Source of the DNA: Acinetobacter pragensis | GTDB taxonomy: Bacteria > Pseudomonadota > Gammaproteobacteria > Pseudomonadales > Moraxellaceae | Assembly (NCBI RefSeq): GCF_001605895.1 | Contig: NZ_LUAW01000013.1 | Location: 160,557-224,556, forward strand | Length of the DNA: 64,000 nt | Direction of reading: 5' to 3' | In this document: one piece after another, positions 1 to 9,534 of the stretch | Numbering within the stretch: the stretch's first letter is position 1 | Layout: the number at the start of each line of letters is the position of its first letter | The notes under the pieces: model-generated | Database searches by the model: none | What the model was told of the DNA's origin: nothing | The model's input: the letters and a program-made list of their open reading frames with translations, nothing else | Translations under genes and position numbers: made by a program

Positions 1-645
1 CTGCAGGGAACCGTCCGGATTGGCGCACTGCCGCTGATTCGAACCTTTCTGCTGCCCAAAGCGATTGCTTCACTTGCGGCTCACTCTCCTGCAATCCGTT
101 TTTTGACCTTTGAAAATGCCTACGAATCTCTGGTTGCCCAATTGCGTTCAGGCGATATTGATTTTATTGTCGGCGCGCTGCGCCCTCAGCAGCAGTCTTC
201 AGATCTGGACATTCAGGTGCTGTTTGATGAAAACATGTTTATGGTGGTCCGTAACAAGCATCCGCTGCTGAGAAAAAAAGTGCAGTTCCACGATCTGCTG
301 GAACAGCAATGGATTTTGCCCCGCGCTAATTCTCCTGCCCGTCTTTTAATGGAAAATAACTTCCGCAGCTTGAATCTGACACCGCCAGAACCGACCGTGG
401 AAACGGGGGATCTGGCGCTCAGCCGCGGCCTGCTTTTACAGTCCAATATGGTTGCTGTGGTATCTGAACAGCAGATGAAGCATGAACTTGATCAAGGCCT
501 GATTAAAAAGCTGCCGTTTGACCTGCAATACACCACTCGGCAAATCGGCATTATTTTCCGCAAAAACAGTATTCAATCCGCCGCCAGCAAAGCGCTCATT
601 GACAGCTTAATAGCGGTATGCGCCGCAACAGAACCAAGCGGTTAA
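1..645 (+). CDS. LysR-family regulator, C-terminal part (gene cut by window start)
   Basis: The frame is open from base 1, so the gene begins upstream. The 214 visible residues form the periplasmic-binding-protein-like effector domain of a LysR regulator: an opening beta strand (GTVRIGALPL), then a D-F-I-V-G strand, and a V-V-R-N-K-H-P-L segment typical of the second subdomain. The N-terminal helix-turn-helix is outside the window. It lies on the same strand as the extradiol dioxygenase, carrier and porin genes that follow. By analogy with the galR-type regulators of gallate clusters it may control them, but that is inferred from position only. An ATG at 103 is internal and is not the start. 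Confidence 0.85.
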   Translation: MQGTVRIGALPLIRTFLLPKAIASLAAHSPAIRFLTFENAYESLVAQLRSGDIDFIVGALRPQQQSSDLDIQVLFDENMFMVVRNKHPLLRKKVQFHDLLEQQWILPRANSPARLLMENNFRSLNLTPPEPTVETGDLALSRGLLLQSNMVAVVSEQQMKHELDQGLIKKLPFDLQYTTRQIGIIFRKNSIQSAASKALIDSLIAVCAATEPSG

Positions 646-766
646 ATGCAGGCGCTTATAAATAAAATGCATAGCCGTGACCATCAAAGGCATTATCTTT
701 TCCTGCTGAAGCAGCATAAAACAAAGACGGTATTTACTCATTTGTATTTCTGCGGCAGGACAATGC

Positions 767-1477
767 ATGCCTACTCCAATTATTTTTCTTTCCGGCCTGC
801 TTTGCGACCACAGCATTTGGCGCGCGCAGCAGGATTTTTTTTCTGAACAGTATGACGTTTCTGTATTTTGCTTCCCAGATATCAATTGCATGGAACAAAT
901 GGCAAAAAGAGTTATTCATCAGCTGCATGCGCCCAGCGTTATTATTGGACACAGCATGGGCGCATGCGTGGCCTTGGAAATCATCCGGCAAGCGCCTGAA
1001 TTGGTCAGTAAAATTGCACTGCTGGATTTCGGTATTCATCCTCAAAAAGCATTAGAGGCAGAAAAACGCTATGCCTTGCTCCGCGCTGCAGAGCAGCATG
1101 GAATGGTTTATTTAGTAGAGCATTGGTTGAAACCGATGATTTATGAAGGAAACCGCTCTAATCCACAGATGTTCGAGCCCATGAAGCAAATGCTTTTACA
1201 GCAGACTGCCGGCAGTTTTGAACAGCAGATTCAAGCGCTACTTAACCGGCCCAATGCAGAACAGGTATTCCGCAGGATTGATGTTCCCCTGTATCTTGGT
1301 GTCGGACGCAACGATCAATGGAGCACCTTGGAACAGCATGAAAGCATGTGTGTACTGAATCCCGCGGCAGAGTTGCATATCTACGAACATTGCGGCCATA
1401 TGTCGCCTATTGAAGCGGCAGATCAGGTAAATATCACATTACAGCATTGGCTAGAGCGCAATCCGCTACAGCGCTAA
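767..1477 (+). CDS. Alpha/beta-fold hydrolase
   Basis: 236 residues, the size of a minimal alpha/beta hydrolase. A nucleophile elbow GHSMG (Ser63), an acid in G-R-N-D (Asp183) and a late His in CGHMSP (His211) give a complete catalytic triad. No signal peptide, so it is cytoplasmic. The start at 767 has AGGA six bases upstream; an ATG at 763 is in another frame. It lies between the LysR gene and the dioxygenase genes, so it may hydrolyse an ester or a ring-cleavage lactone of an aromatic acid. The substrate cannot be read from the sequence. Confidence 0.8.
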   Translation: MPTPIIFLSGLLCDHSIWRAQQDFFSEQYDVSVFCFPDINCMEQMAKRVIHQLHAPSVIIGHSMGACVALEIIRQAPELVSKIALLDFGIHPQKALEAEKRYALLRAAEQHGMVYLVEHWLKPMIYEGNRSNPQMFEPMKQMLLQQTAGSFEQQIQALLNRPNAEQVFRRIDVPLYLGVGRNDQWSTLEQHESMCVLNPAAELHIYEHCGHMSPIEAADQVNITLQHWLERNPLQR

Positions 1478-1920
1478 CCATACGGCCTTATTTTAGGTGC
1501 AGCGCCCTCTTCTTTTCATTCCAGCAGATGCAAGCATGTATTTGCTGGATTTTGAAAAACTCAATACAACAATCCTGTGAACTTCTTCATTGCGTTGACC
1601 ATCATCACTTTTAATCATGCTTTATTTCTTTTTATTCGGTATTTAAATCCAGTATTCAAGCACCTTGCAATTTAAGCCGAGTGAATCAATTAAAATTAAT
1701 TTATTTATTATTTTCAAATATTTATAATTAAGAAATCATCTTAATGCGAGCCATTCATTCATATAAATAAAAATCATACCTTTACGAGTGAAACGAATTA
1801 TCTTTTCAGTATAAAGAAGCATAAAAATGTCATCATGTAATGATCTAGGCAAATGGCTGCTTATACCAAGTGACAGCTCGGGCGCATGAGATCAAGATTT
1901 AAAGTTAAGGAACAAACTTC
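1478..1920. other. 443-nt intergenic region upstream of the dioxygenase operon
   Basis: AT-rich DNA with no credible gene in either strand. It should contain the promoter for the ligB-like gene. I looked for a LysR T-N11-A box, a sigma-54 element and a strong terminator and found none that stands out. Several A/T-tract inverted repeats are expected by chance here. Confidence 0.5.
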
Positions 1921-2757
1921 ATGGCGAAAATTATTGGTGGAATTGGAACTTCTCATGTCCCGACGATTGGGGTTGCCTACGACAAAGGCAAACAGGAAGA
2001 TCCGGCTTGGAAACCAATGTTTGATGGATATAAGCCGATTGCGGATTGGCTTGCCAAAGAAAAGCCTGATGCCATGGTCATGTTTTATAATGACCACTGT
2101 TCTTCTTTTTTCTTTGATTTTTATCCAACTTTTGCCTTAGGCATCAGCGATGCATTTCCCATTGCGGATGAAGGCGCCGGCTTGCGGAATTTGCCGCCAG
2201 TTAAAGGCAATATTGAATTGCAGGCGCATATTGCTGAAAGTCTGGTGAATGATGAATTTGATTTGACTGTTTTTCATGATAAGCCGCTCGATCATGGCTG
2301 CCTGTCTCCGCTGCCTCTGCTTTGGCCGCATCAGCCAGACTGGCCTGGCGCCATTGTTCCTATTGAAGTCAATGTTTTGCAGTTCCCGCTGCCAACCGCA
2401 CGCCGCTGCTACCGTCTGGGACAAGCTTTAAGGCGCGCTATTGAAAGCTATCCTGAAGATTTAAAAGTTGTTGTGGTCGGAACCGGTGGATTATCCCATC
2501 AGGTTCACGGTGAACGTGTCGGCTTTAACAATACCGATTGGGATCATGAATTTCTGGAGTTATTGGAAAAAAACCCAGAAAAATTGACCGAATTAAAGCA
2601 TATCGATTTTGTAGAACGCGGAGGCGCAGAAAGTGTTGAACAAATTATGTGGCTCGCGATGCGCGGCGCTTTAGGTGATTCTATAAAACAGACCCATTTG
2701 AATTACTATCTCGCCACAACCACAGCGATGACAGCAGTGCTGTACGAAAACGCATAA
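1921..2757 (+). CDS. Extradiol ring-cleavage dioxygenase, LigB-type catalytic subunit (gallate/protocatechuate 4,5-dioxygenase family)
   Basis: 278 residues of the LigB superfamily, class III extradiol dioxygenases that use non-haem Fe(II) to open the ring of protocatechuate or gallate. Iron and catalytic residues are visible: His12 in GTSHVP, His59 in YNDHC, His193 in GTGGLSHQ, and a Glu near 237-240 in GGAESVEQ. An AAGGA lies ten bases before the start. A LigA-like small-subunit gene follows after 23 nt. In Pseudomonas GalA the two domains are fused; here they are separate, as in LigAB. With an aromatic-acid importer and a porin behind it, gallate or protocatechuate is the best substrate guess. 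The hydratase, aldolase and isomerase of the pathway are not in the window. Confidence 0.88.
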   Translation: MAKIIGGIGTSHVPTIGVAYDKGKQEDPAWKPMFDGYKPIADWLAKEKPDAMVMFYNDHCSSFFFDFYPTFALGISDAFPIADEGAGLRNLPPVKGNIELQAHIAESLVNDEFDLTVFHDKPLDHGCLSPLPLLWPHQPDWPGAIVPIEVNVLQFPLPTARRCYRLGQALRRAIESYPEDLKVVVVGTGGLSHQVHGERVGFNNTDWDHEFLELLEKNPEKLTELKHIDFVERGGAESVEQIMWLAMRGALGDSIKQTHLNYYLATTTAMTAVLYENA

Positions 2758-2780
2758 GCATTTTAAAAAGGAAATTTAGA

Positions 2781-3140
2781 ATGAATCCACAGTTAGAGGG
2801 TATTGAGAAGCTTGCCGGCACATATATTTTTGATGTGCGCGTGTGCAATAAACGACTCAATATCAACCGATTCTTCTGGAAAATGATCAGTGCCGAATGG
2901 CGCCAGCGTTTCTATGATGATCCTTCAGCGCTCATGCAGGAAGCCAAGCTCACAGAATATGAACAAGAATTGGTGCTCGATCAAAACTGGATCGGACTGA
3001 TCCAGCACGGTGTGAATTTCTTTGTCTTGGAAAAATTTGCCCGGGTCGTTAAAAAAACCAATTTAGAAATCTATGCACACATGCGCGGTGTGAGCTATGA
3101 CGAGTTTATGCAAACCCGCAATGTCCCCAATGCAACTTAA
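2781..3140 (+). CDS. LigA-like small (alpha) subunit of the extradiol dioxygenase
   Basis: 119 residues, all helical in character, matching the LigA domain that packs on LigB and covers the active site. Recognisable segments are the central L-V-L-D-Q-N-W-I-G-L-I-Q-H-G-V-N-F stretch and the following F-V-L-E-K-F-A-R motif. AAAAGGA sits eight to nine bases before the start. It is co-transcribed with the LigB-type gene 23 nt upstream. It should have no activity by itself. The split arrangement resembles Sphingobium LigAB, while the length and context resemble the C-terminal domain of fused gallate dioxygenases. Confidence 0.85.
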   Translation: MNPQLEGIEKLAGTYIFDVRVCNKRLNINRFFWKMISAEWRQRFYDDPSALMQEAKLTEYEQELVLDQNWIGLIQHGVNFFVLEKFARVVKKTNLEIYAHMRGVSYDEFMQTRNVPNAT

Positions 3141-3291
3141 ATACGGGGCTATGCTGCGCACTATAAGATAAAAGCTGATTGCAGTTTTATCCTATGCCGT
3201 CCATACATTCCATGGTCTGAAAAATGGTATTTCATAGCGCCATGGATTTGTTTACCCAAAAAAAATCTGAAAAATTAATGGAATTAATCAT

Positions 3292-4632
3292 ATGGATATA
3301 TTTAACGAATTAAAAACAAGGCCAATGAACAGCTACCGCTGGCTGCTGGTCGGGTTATGCATTTTACTGAATATTGTCGATGGCTATGATGTGCAGGTCA
3401 TGTCTTTTACCGCTGCTTCTGTGTCCAAAGAATGGGCGCTTGCAGGGTCCAGCTTGGGAATTTTAATCAGCCTTGGCTTAATCGGCATGGCTGTCGGTTC
3501 ACTCTTTATTGCGCCTATTGCAGATAAAGTCGGACGGCGCAGCATTATTCTGTCCTGCCTGCTGCTTTCAGGCATTACCATGCTGTTCAGCAGCCAAGTC
3601 AGCAGCTATGCACAATTGGGGTCTTTACGCTTCATCACCGGTTTAGGCATCGGCGGACTGCTGACAAATGGCGCAGTCATGGCAAATGAGTTCTCGACGA
3701 CCAAATGGAAAAACCTGTCTGTGGCGCTGCTGTCTACAGGATATGCCTTAGGTGCGGTATTGGGAGGCATGATTGCATTCCGCTTGATTGGCACAACAGG
3801 CTGGCGCAGCGTGTTTATGTATGGCGGATTCTTTACGCTGGCTGTATTGGCGCTGGTGTATTTCATCCTGCCGGAGTCTGTGGAATATCAGCTCATCAAG
3901 CGCAAACCCAATACACTGGAAAAAATCAACCGGACCTTGGCGAAATTCAACATCGGCACTATTCAAGAATTCCCTGCTTACCAAGGAATTATCACGGGTA
4001 AAGTGTCAATCAAGAGCTTGTTCAAAGGTGATTTAAAAGCCCGTACCATCTTTGTCTGGATTGCATTCTTCTCGGTTATGGCCGGTCAGTACTTTATCTT
4101 AACCTGGACCCCTAAATTGCTGTCTATGGCAGGCATGTCTGCAGAACAAGGGGTAAGCCTTGGCATTATCCTAAACTTTGGCGGTATTTTTGGCGCAATT
4201 CTGATGGCCTTCCTGACAGTCCGCTACAGAATCCACTTTGTACTTTCAACCTTCTTTACCATTACAGCAGTCTGCATCGCCATCTTTGTTTTAAACTCGG
4301 GCAATTACCTGCATGCCATGTGGATTGCGGTACTTGTCGGCATCTTCAATAACGGCTGTGTTGCAGGCATGTATGCCCTCACCAACAGCACCTATGAAAC
4401 AGAAATCCGCGCAACCGGCGTTGGTTCAGCCATTACCATGGGCCGTTTAGGCGGTATTTTGTCACCGCTGGGTGCCGGCTACCTTCTGGACGCAGGCATA
4501 CAGCCATTGCATCTTTACAATATTGACGCCGTACTCTTTGCAGTTGGCGGTGTGGCGGTTGTACTGATGTACTTCGCCATAAAAAAACAAAAGTCTGAAA
4601 AAGTTTTAAGCGAACTAAACAGCCTGCCTTAA
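3292..4632 (+). CDS. MFS aromatic-acid:H+ symporter (AAHS family)
   Basis: 446 residues with about 12 hydrophobic segments. The first segment carries the D-G-Y-D signature typical of AAHS carriers (PcaK, GalT, BenK), needed for aromatic acid uptake. The loop after the second segment reads D-K-V-G-R-R, the MFS motif A. It lies in the inner membrane and would import the aromatic acid cleaved by the LigB/LigA pair 150 nt upstream. The Shine-Dalgarno is weak (GGAATTAATC before ATG at 3292). The exact substrate is inferred from context. Confidence 0.88.
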   Translation: MDIFNELKTRPMNSYRWLLVGLCILLNIVDGYDVQVMSFTAASVSKEWALAGSSLGILISLGLIGMAVGSLFIAPIADKVGRRSIILSCLLLSGITMLFSSQVSSYAQLGSLRFITGLGIGGLLTNGAVMANEFSTTKWKNLSVALLSTGYALGAVLGGMIAFRLIGTTGWRSVFMYGGFFTLAVLALVYFILPESVEYQLIKRKPNTLEKINRTLAKFNIGTIQEFPAYQGIITGKVSIKSLFKGDLKARTIFVWIAFFSVMAGQYFILTWTPKLLSMAGMSAEQGVSLGIILNFGGIFGAILMAFLTVRYRIHFVLSTFFTITAVCIAIFVLNSGNYLHAMWIAVLVGIFNNGCVAGMYALTNSTYETEIRATGVGSAITMGRLGGILSPLGAGYLLDAGIQPLHLYNIDAVLFAVGGVAVVLMYFAIKKQKSEKVLSELNSLP

Positions 4633-4774
4633 ACAAAAAAATATGACAGATGCTTCGGCATCTTCTTCTAAGCCATCACATTTACATAAATAACGTCAAC
4701 GGCAGCCCAGCGGGAAAGCTCAACTTTCCCCTGCGCTTTCGCATCATCGAAAATCAGCAAAGGATCCGCTTTAT

Positions 4775-6019
4775 ATGAAAAATTTAATGGCCGCTCATCA
4801 GGGAAAAACATTATTAATTGCGTCTTTAATAGCAATGGTTAACGTACAGGCCGCTGCCAATGAAGCGTGGTCACCAGACCGCCAATGGCTTTTCGGCGAC
4901 TGGAATGGCGGCCGTCAGCAGCTTGAAGAACAGGGCTATAAATTCAATGTGACTGTCATGAATCAAACAGCCTCGCTATTAGATGGCGGCAAGTCGGATA
5001 GCCATCAAACACGCAACGCCAACCAAGTTGCGCTGGGTGCGAATTTTGATTTGAATAAAATTGCAGGCTGGCAAGACACAACCGCAGCAATCACTGTTAC
5101 CAAGCGCGACGGCAAAAACTTAGCGCAGGACATTGGCATGAAAGGCAGTCCAACAGAAATTTATGGGCGCGGAAATATCTGGCGCTTGACCCAAGCATGG
5201 ATCAAAACTGGCTTTATCGACAATACCCTGCAGGTGAAGCTCGGCCGAATGGGCATGGCAGAAGATTTCAACAGCTCTCACTGTTAATTCCAAAGTATTA
5301 TTCTGTGCGGTGGCCAAATGGGCAAAGCGCAAGGCGATGTCTGGTACAACGGTCCCGTCAGCGGCTGGGCGGCCAATGTTAAATACAGGCTTGCTCCTGA
5401 ATGGACAATCGGTGCAGGCGTATATGAAAATAATCCTGAAAATACTGAAGAAAAAGACAATGCAAACTTCAACTTAAGCACCGATCGTGCAAATGGTGTA
5501 ATGGTTCCCGTAGAGTTGGCGTGGAAAACAAAAAAAATAAATGACTTGGCGGGCGAATACAAAATTGGAGGATTCTGGAGCAGCAAAGATTATGAAAAAA
5601 TTGATGGATCAGCAGGCCAAGATGCAAAATCCGGCGTGTGGCTGAATGCACAACAGCAATTGACCGCACAAAGCGCCAATGGCAGCCGCGGTTTATACAG
5701 TTCTGTCAATTTAACCTTTAACAATGAATCCACTGCTTCAGTTGCAAATACACAGCAAGCGGCTTTTTGGTATAAAGGCCCGCTGGATACCCGCCCGATG
5801 GACCAGATCGGCTTTGGCTTGGGCCGCTATCAATTCAATGATAAAGTTGCCTCTAATAGCAATAAAAATGACGAAATAGATGTGGAGCTGAATTATGTCT
5901 ATAACTATTCGCCAGCTGTGATGATCCGCCCGAACTTGCAATATGTTTACCAGCCGAATGGCCTTAAAGAAACGGATGACGCATGGGTGGCGGGTGTAAG
6001 TGTTAAATTGAATTTCTAA
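4775..6019 (+). pseudogene. OprB-type outer-membrane porin interrupted by an in-frame stop
   Basis: A signal peptide (residues 1-28, ending A-A-A-N-E) and a W-L-F-G-D-W-N-G-G-R segment mark the OprB (carbohydrate-selective) porin family. The frame runs from 4775, hits TAA at 5285-5287, and continues open in the same frame to 6019, ending with the beta-barrel signature V-K-L-N-F. Around the stop it reads EDFNSSHC-stop-FQSIILCGGQ, where relatives usually have an acidic residue (C-D-F-Q) at the stop. So this is one nonsense codon, not a frameshift. A TTG/ATG restart at 5318 would lack the signal peptide. It would have supplied outer-membrane entry for the substrate of the adjoining importer. Confidence 0.8.
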
Positions 6020-6061
6020 TCAGTTGATTCATTCAATCTCTTTTTAAGTATTTTTTATAGA

Positions 6062-6089
6062 TTAAGCCCAGACCTGCTTCTGGGCTTAA
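6062..6089. terminator. Hairpin downstream of the porin gene
   Basis: TTAAGCCCAG (6062-6071) pairs with CTGGGCTTAA (6080-6089), a perfect 10-bp stem with an 8-nt loop. No clear T-run follows on either strand, so termination strength is uncertain. It separates the plus-strand porin from the converging paa operon. Confidence 0.5.
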
Positions 6090-6532
6090 GCATTCTGAAC
6101 AGTATGTTTCAGCGCGTTACATGGAGTTTGAGCAATTTCATTATGCATTGCCCCTCCCCTCAAACAAACCGCCGTTTTCAAATATCCATAAACCAAATGA
6201 TATGAATAAAAACCTGAATAGATCATGAATAACGCTGATTCTTGATCTTATTGTTATTGACCTAAAATATGGAGTGAATGGGTAAAAAGGCAAAACTACG
6301 TAGACAGCCCATTTATATCAATAGCTCCGGCTGAAAAGACATTGGCTGAACTCAAGTTCCAGCCAATTCATTGAAAGCGGCTTCAACAGATCTGCAGGCT
6401 TTTATCAAAAACCATACGGGAGATTAAACCTCTTAAAAATACTGTTTAAAACCCTGCTTTTTATATTCAGCGATTACAGCGTTATATTCCATTTTTTATG
6501 CCGATTTACTGCAAATATGATTACAGCAAATA
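6090..6532. other. 443-nt gap between porin and paaY
   Basis: The two flanking genes converge here. I see no open frame with coding character and no RNA gene. A short inverted stretch around 6340-6372 (GGCTGAACTC, then TCCAGCC) is imperfect. It may hold decayed sequence but nothing can be named. Confidence 0.4.
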
Positions 6533-7132
6533 TCAGCCTTTCGGTTTCAGCGTATGATTGACATAAAAAGACTCATGCGTTAAACGATTTGATGTATTCA
6601 CTGTCAGCGGCTGAACCTCATGCATCGTCTTGATACAGCGCTCCGTCAATTCAATATATTGCTGTGTGCCTTGCGATTTCCACGCCATCTCCTTTTCATC
6701 CAGCGCTCGAATGACCTGTGCAGGACTGCCTAAAGCCAAAGAATTAGCTGGAATGTGCGCTTTGGCCTTAACCGTGCTGTTAGCACCGATAATGGTGTTT
6801 TCGCCAATATCAGACTCATCCAAAATCACACTGTTCATGCCGATCAAGGCATTTTTACGGATACGGCAGCCATGCAAAATTGCGCCATGTCCAATGTGGC
6901 CAAATTCTTCAACTACAGTGACATAGTTTGGAAAACCATGAATAATGCAGGAGTCCTGCACATTGGCATTTTGATGGATATGAATGCCGCCAAAATCTGC
7001 GCGCAGCGCGGCGAAAGGGCCAATATATGCCCCCTCCTCAACAATTACATCGCCAATTAAAACAGCAGTAGGATGAACATAAGCTTTGGGGCTCACGACT
7101 GGGATCACACCATCAATGGCATAGCACGGCAT
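6533..7132 (-). CDS. paaY: PaaY, hexapeptide-repeat protein of phenylacetate catabolism
   Basis: 199 residues of the left-handed beta-helix (gamma-carbonic-anhydrase-like) family. Repeated hexapeptides are seen at [15 protein letters not shown] and I-G-H-G-A-I. Metal-site His residues occur in G-H-I-G-H-G. PaaY is known as a thioesterase acting on dead-end CoA thioesters made when the ring-epoxide intermediate goes astray. It is the last gene of the minus-strand paa run, 43 nt after paaX, the usual paaXY pairing. Confidence 0.92.
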   Translation of the reverse strand: MPCYAIDGVIPVVSPKAYVHPTAVLIGDVIVEEGAYIGPFAALRADFGGIHIHQNANVQDSCIIHGFPNYVTVVEEFGHIGHGAILHGCRIRKNALIGMNSVILDESDIGENTIIGANSTVKAKAHIPANSLALGSPAQVIRALDEKEMAWKSQGTQQYIELTERCIKTMHEVQPLTVNTSNRLTHESFYVNHTLKPKG

Positions 7133-7175
7133 TGTTTATTCCTTTAAAACATTTAAACCTTTGCCTTCAAGGCAA

Positions 7176-8117
7176 TTAATAACTGGCTTCTTCCTGCTTT
7201 AACCCGCCAAAGCGCTTATAGAATTGCGGATGCGCAGGCGGCATAGAACCTTCCGATGTTCTTGCCGTTTCCATGAAAAATTCATCACCGGCCATCACCA
7301 CGGTTTGATAAAGATTGCTGCTTAAATTCCTGGCATTTAATGACAGCCAGTGACCAGGCAGCAGTTCAAATGGCAAATTAGGATCTTTCAGCAAAATACG
7401 GCGGTATTGATGAATCAGCAGAATTCGGATTTGGAAAGCCTGTACCGGATCCAGCTCGTCCTCATTTTCCACCAAATTGAAAAACTCTCTGAAATCTCCG
7501 ATAAATTTTTCATAGCGCTGATGCAATTCCTGTACCGGCCAATTGGTCTCGACCATCCGCTTAACCGTTGGATAAGACTCTTGCCAAAGCTGCAGCGCTT
7601 CGGCCTTAAAAATAACCACTTGATCTGTCATTTTTAAGTTCAGCAATAAATTTTGCAGCTTTAAATGATCACAGCCCGGATAAGCCATGACATTGGTTGC
7701 AATATTGGCAAAGCCAAGCCATTCCAGTTCTTTTTTCAGCACCAGTTTGTTTTCCAGCTCGACTGAGCTGAGCAGAACCAAATCCCATTTTTGATCCCAT
7801 TCCTGATGGCTGAAACTGTAAATTTTTTGATCGGCCACAATAAAACGCTGGCGGCTGCTTTCCGTCACACGATAATAGCTGGTGCGGCCAATTTTTTCAG
7901 AAATCAGCCAGCCATTTTGTACCAGACGGAACACCGCCGTACGAACTGAACGTTCATTAAAGCCAAACACATCCATTAACTGAATCAGGCTTGCTAAACT
8001 GATAATGCCGCCCCGGTGAAAAATGCAGTCACCAAAGACTGTCATAATCAATGAAGTGCCGCTGAGCGCCTCAGTATTAATGAAATCATCGATTGCTTGT
8101 TTTAATTTTGGATTCAT
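7176..8117 (-). CDS. paaX: PaaX, phenylacetyl-CoA-responsive repressor
   Basis: 313 residues, normal for PaaX. An N-terminal winged-helix region covers about residues 20-85 (L-A-S-L-I-Q-L-M-D-V-F-G-F and S-V-R-T-A-V-F-R-L-V), and the PaaX C-terminal domain follows. In Escherichia coli PaaX represses paa promoters and is released by phenylacetyl-CoA. It is transcribed with paaK upstream and paaY downstream. Candidate operators shared by paaA, paaZ and the MFS gene are listed separately. Confidence 0.93.
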   Translation of the reverse strand: MNPKLKQAIDDFINTEALSGTSLIMTVFGDCIFHRGGIISLASLIQLMDVFGFNERSVRTAVFRLVQNGWLISEKIGRTSYYRVTESSRQRFIVADQKIYSFSHQEWDQKWDLVLLSSVELENKLVLKKELEWLGFANIATNVMAYPGCDHLKLQNLLLNLKMTDQVVIFKAEALQLWQESYPTVKRMVETNWPVQELHQRYEKFIGDFREFFNLVENEDELDPVQAFQIRILLIHQYRRILLKDPNLPFELLPGHWLSLNARNLSSNLYQTVVMAGDEFFMETARTSEGSMPPAHPQFYKRFGGLKQEEASY

Positions 8118-8181
8118 TTCGTTTAACTATTACCTTCTGATTTTAAGGGAACAAACCAGATGATTTATTCCCTTCCTAAAC

Positions 8182-9474
8182 TTATGCTGATTTACGGATA
8201 TCAAATACCCGCTGCGCCTTGCCTTCTGAACGAGGCAAGCTGCCTTCTGGCAGCACTTCCACACAAACAGAAATGCCCACCATGGTTTTGATCTGACTTT
8301 TCAGCTGAGCCTCCAGCTGCGGCGTCAATGTCTGGCTAACATCTTTACGCATTTCGGTCCGAATATGCAATGTGTCTAAATGGCCTTCTTTGCAAATTTG
8401 AATCTGATAATTCGGGATCAGCTGCGGAATATGCAAAATCTGTTCTTCAATCTGCGAAGGAAATACATTTACCCCGCGGATAATCATCATATCATCACTG
8501 CGTCCGACAATTTTATCCATACGGCGCATCGTGCGCGCTGTGCCGGGCAGCAAACGAGTTAAATCTCGGGTGCGGTAACGGATCACCGGCATGCCTTCTT
8601 TGGTAATCGTGGTGAATACCAGTTCTCCCAGCTCGCCATCCGGCAGCACTTCCCCTGTTTCAGGATGAATGATTTCAGGATAGAAATGATCTTCCCAAAT
8701 TGTTGGGCCGTCTTTTGTTTCAAGGCATTCCATGGCAACACCCGGCCCCATCACTTCAGATAGGCCATAAATATCCAGCGCGTCAATGCCTAGGCGCTCT
8801 TCAATTTCTTTACGCATTTCATTGGTCCAAGGCTCTGCACCGAAAACACCGGTTTTAATCGAGCAATTTTTCGCTGTTCCGAACTTCTTCTCTAATGCTT
8901 CAATAATGTTCAAACAATACGATGGCGTCACCATAATCGCCGTTGGCTTAAAATCATGAATCAGCTGCGCTTGGCGCTCTGTTTGGCCGCCTGACATTGG
9001 AATGACTGTTGCGCCCAAGCGCTCTACGCCATAATGCGCGCCTAAACCGCCAGTAAATAAGCCATAGCCATAAGACACCTGAATGGTATCTTTATTGCTC
9101 AATCCTGCTGCGCGCAGTGAACGCGCCACCACATCTGACCAAAGGTTAATGTCATTTTGCGTATATCCCACAACCGTCGGCTGACCGGTTGTGCCAGAAG
9201 ATGCATGCACCCGCACAATTTGTTCTTGCGGAACAGCAAACATGCCAAAGGGATAGTTATCACGCAGGTCTTTTTTGGTGGTGAATGGAAACTTCGCCAA
9301 ATCTTCTAAAGATTTGAAATCGTCAGGATGTACGCCTGCTTCATCAAACTTCTTTTTATACACCGGGCTGTTTTGATAAGCGTGCTGCAGCGTTTTTTTC
9401 ATGCGCTCCAGCTGCACGCTGCGCAGCTCATCAATTGAAACCGTTTCAATTTTTTCCATTGCATTGTTATTCAT
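8182..9474 (-). CDS. paaK: Phenylacetate-CoA ligase PaaK
   Basis: 430 residues of the adenylate-forming family. The AMP-binding motif is S-S-G-T-T-G-Q-P-T, followed by I-Y-G-L-S-E and Y-R-T-R-D. It makes phenylacetyl-CoA from phenylacetate, CoA and ATP, the entry step of the pathway. Start chosen at 9474, where AGGAG lies seven to eight bases upstream; an inner ATG at 9459 has no better site. Confidence 0.95.
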   Translation of the reverse strand: MNNNAMEKIETVSIDELRSVQLERMKKTLQHAYQNSPVYKKKFDEAGVHPDDFKSLEDLAKFPFTTKKDLRDNYPFGMFAVPQEQIVRVHASSGTTGQPTVVGYTQNDINLWSDVVARSLRAAGLSNKDTIQVSYGYGLFTGGLGAHYGVERLGATVIPMSGGQTERQAQLIHDFKPTAIMVTPSYCLNIIEALEKKFGTAKNCSIKTGVFGAEPWTNEMRKEIEERLGIDALDIYGLSEVMGPGVAMECLETKDGPTIWEDHFYPEIIHPETGEVLPDGELGELVFTTITKEGMPVIRYRTRDLTRLLPGTARTMRRMDKIVGRSDDMMIIRGVNVFPSQIEEQILHIPQLIPNYQIQICKEGHLDTLHIRTEMRKDVSQTLTPQLEAQLKSQIKTMVGISVCVEVLPEGSLPRSEGKAQRVFDIRKSA

Positions 9475-9534
9475 ATTCTTTCTCCTGAAGCAGCCGTCCT
9501 GACTGCCCGTTTATTCATTCCGCAGATTATTTCC

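Noticed and set aside
5288..5318. Frameshift between two porin ORFs
   Set aside because: Both ORFs are in the same frame (positions 4775 and 5318 differ by a multiple of three); only the TAA at 5285 separates them.
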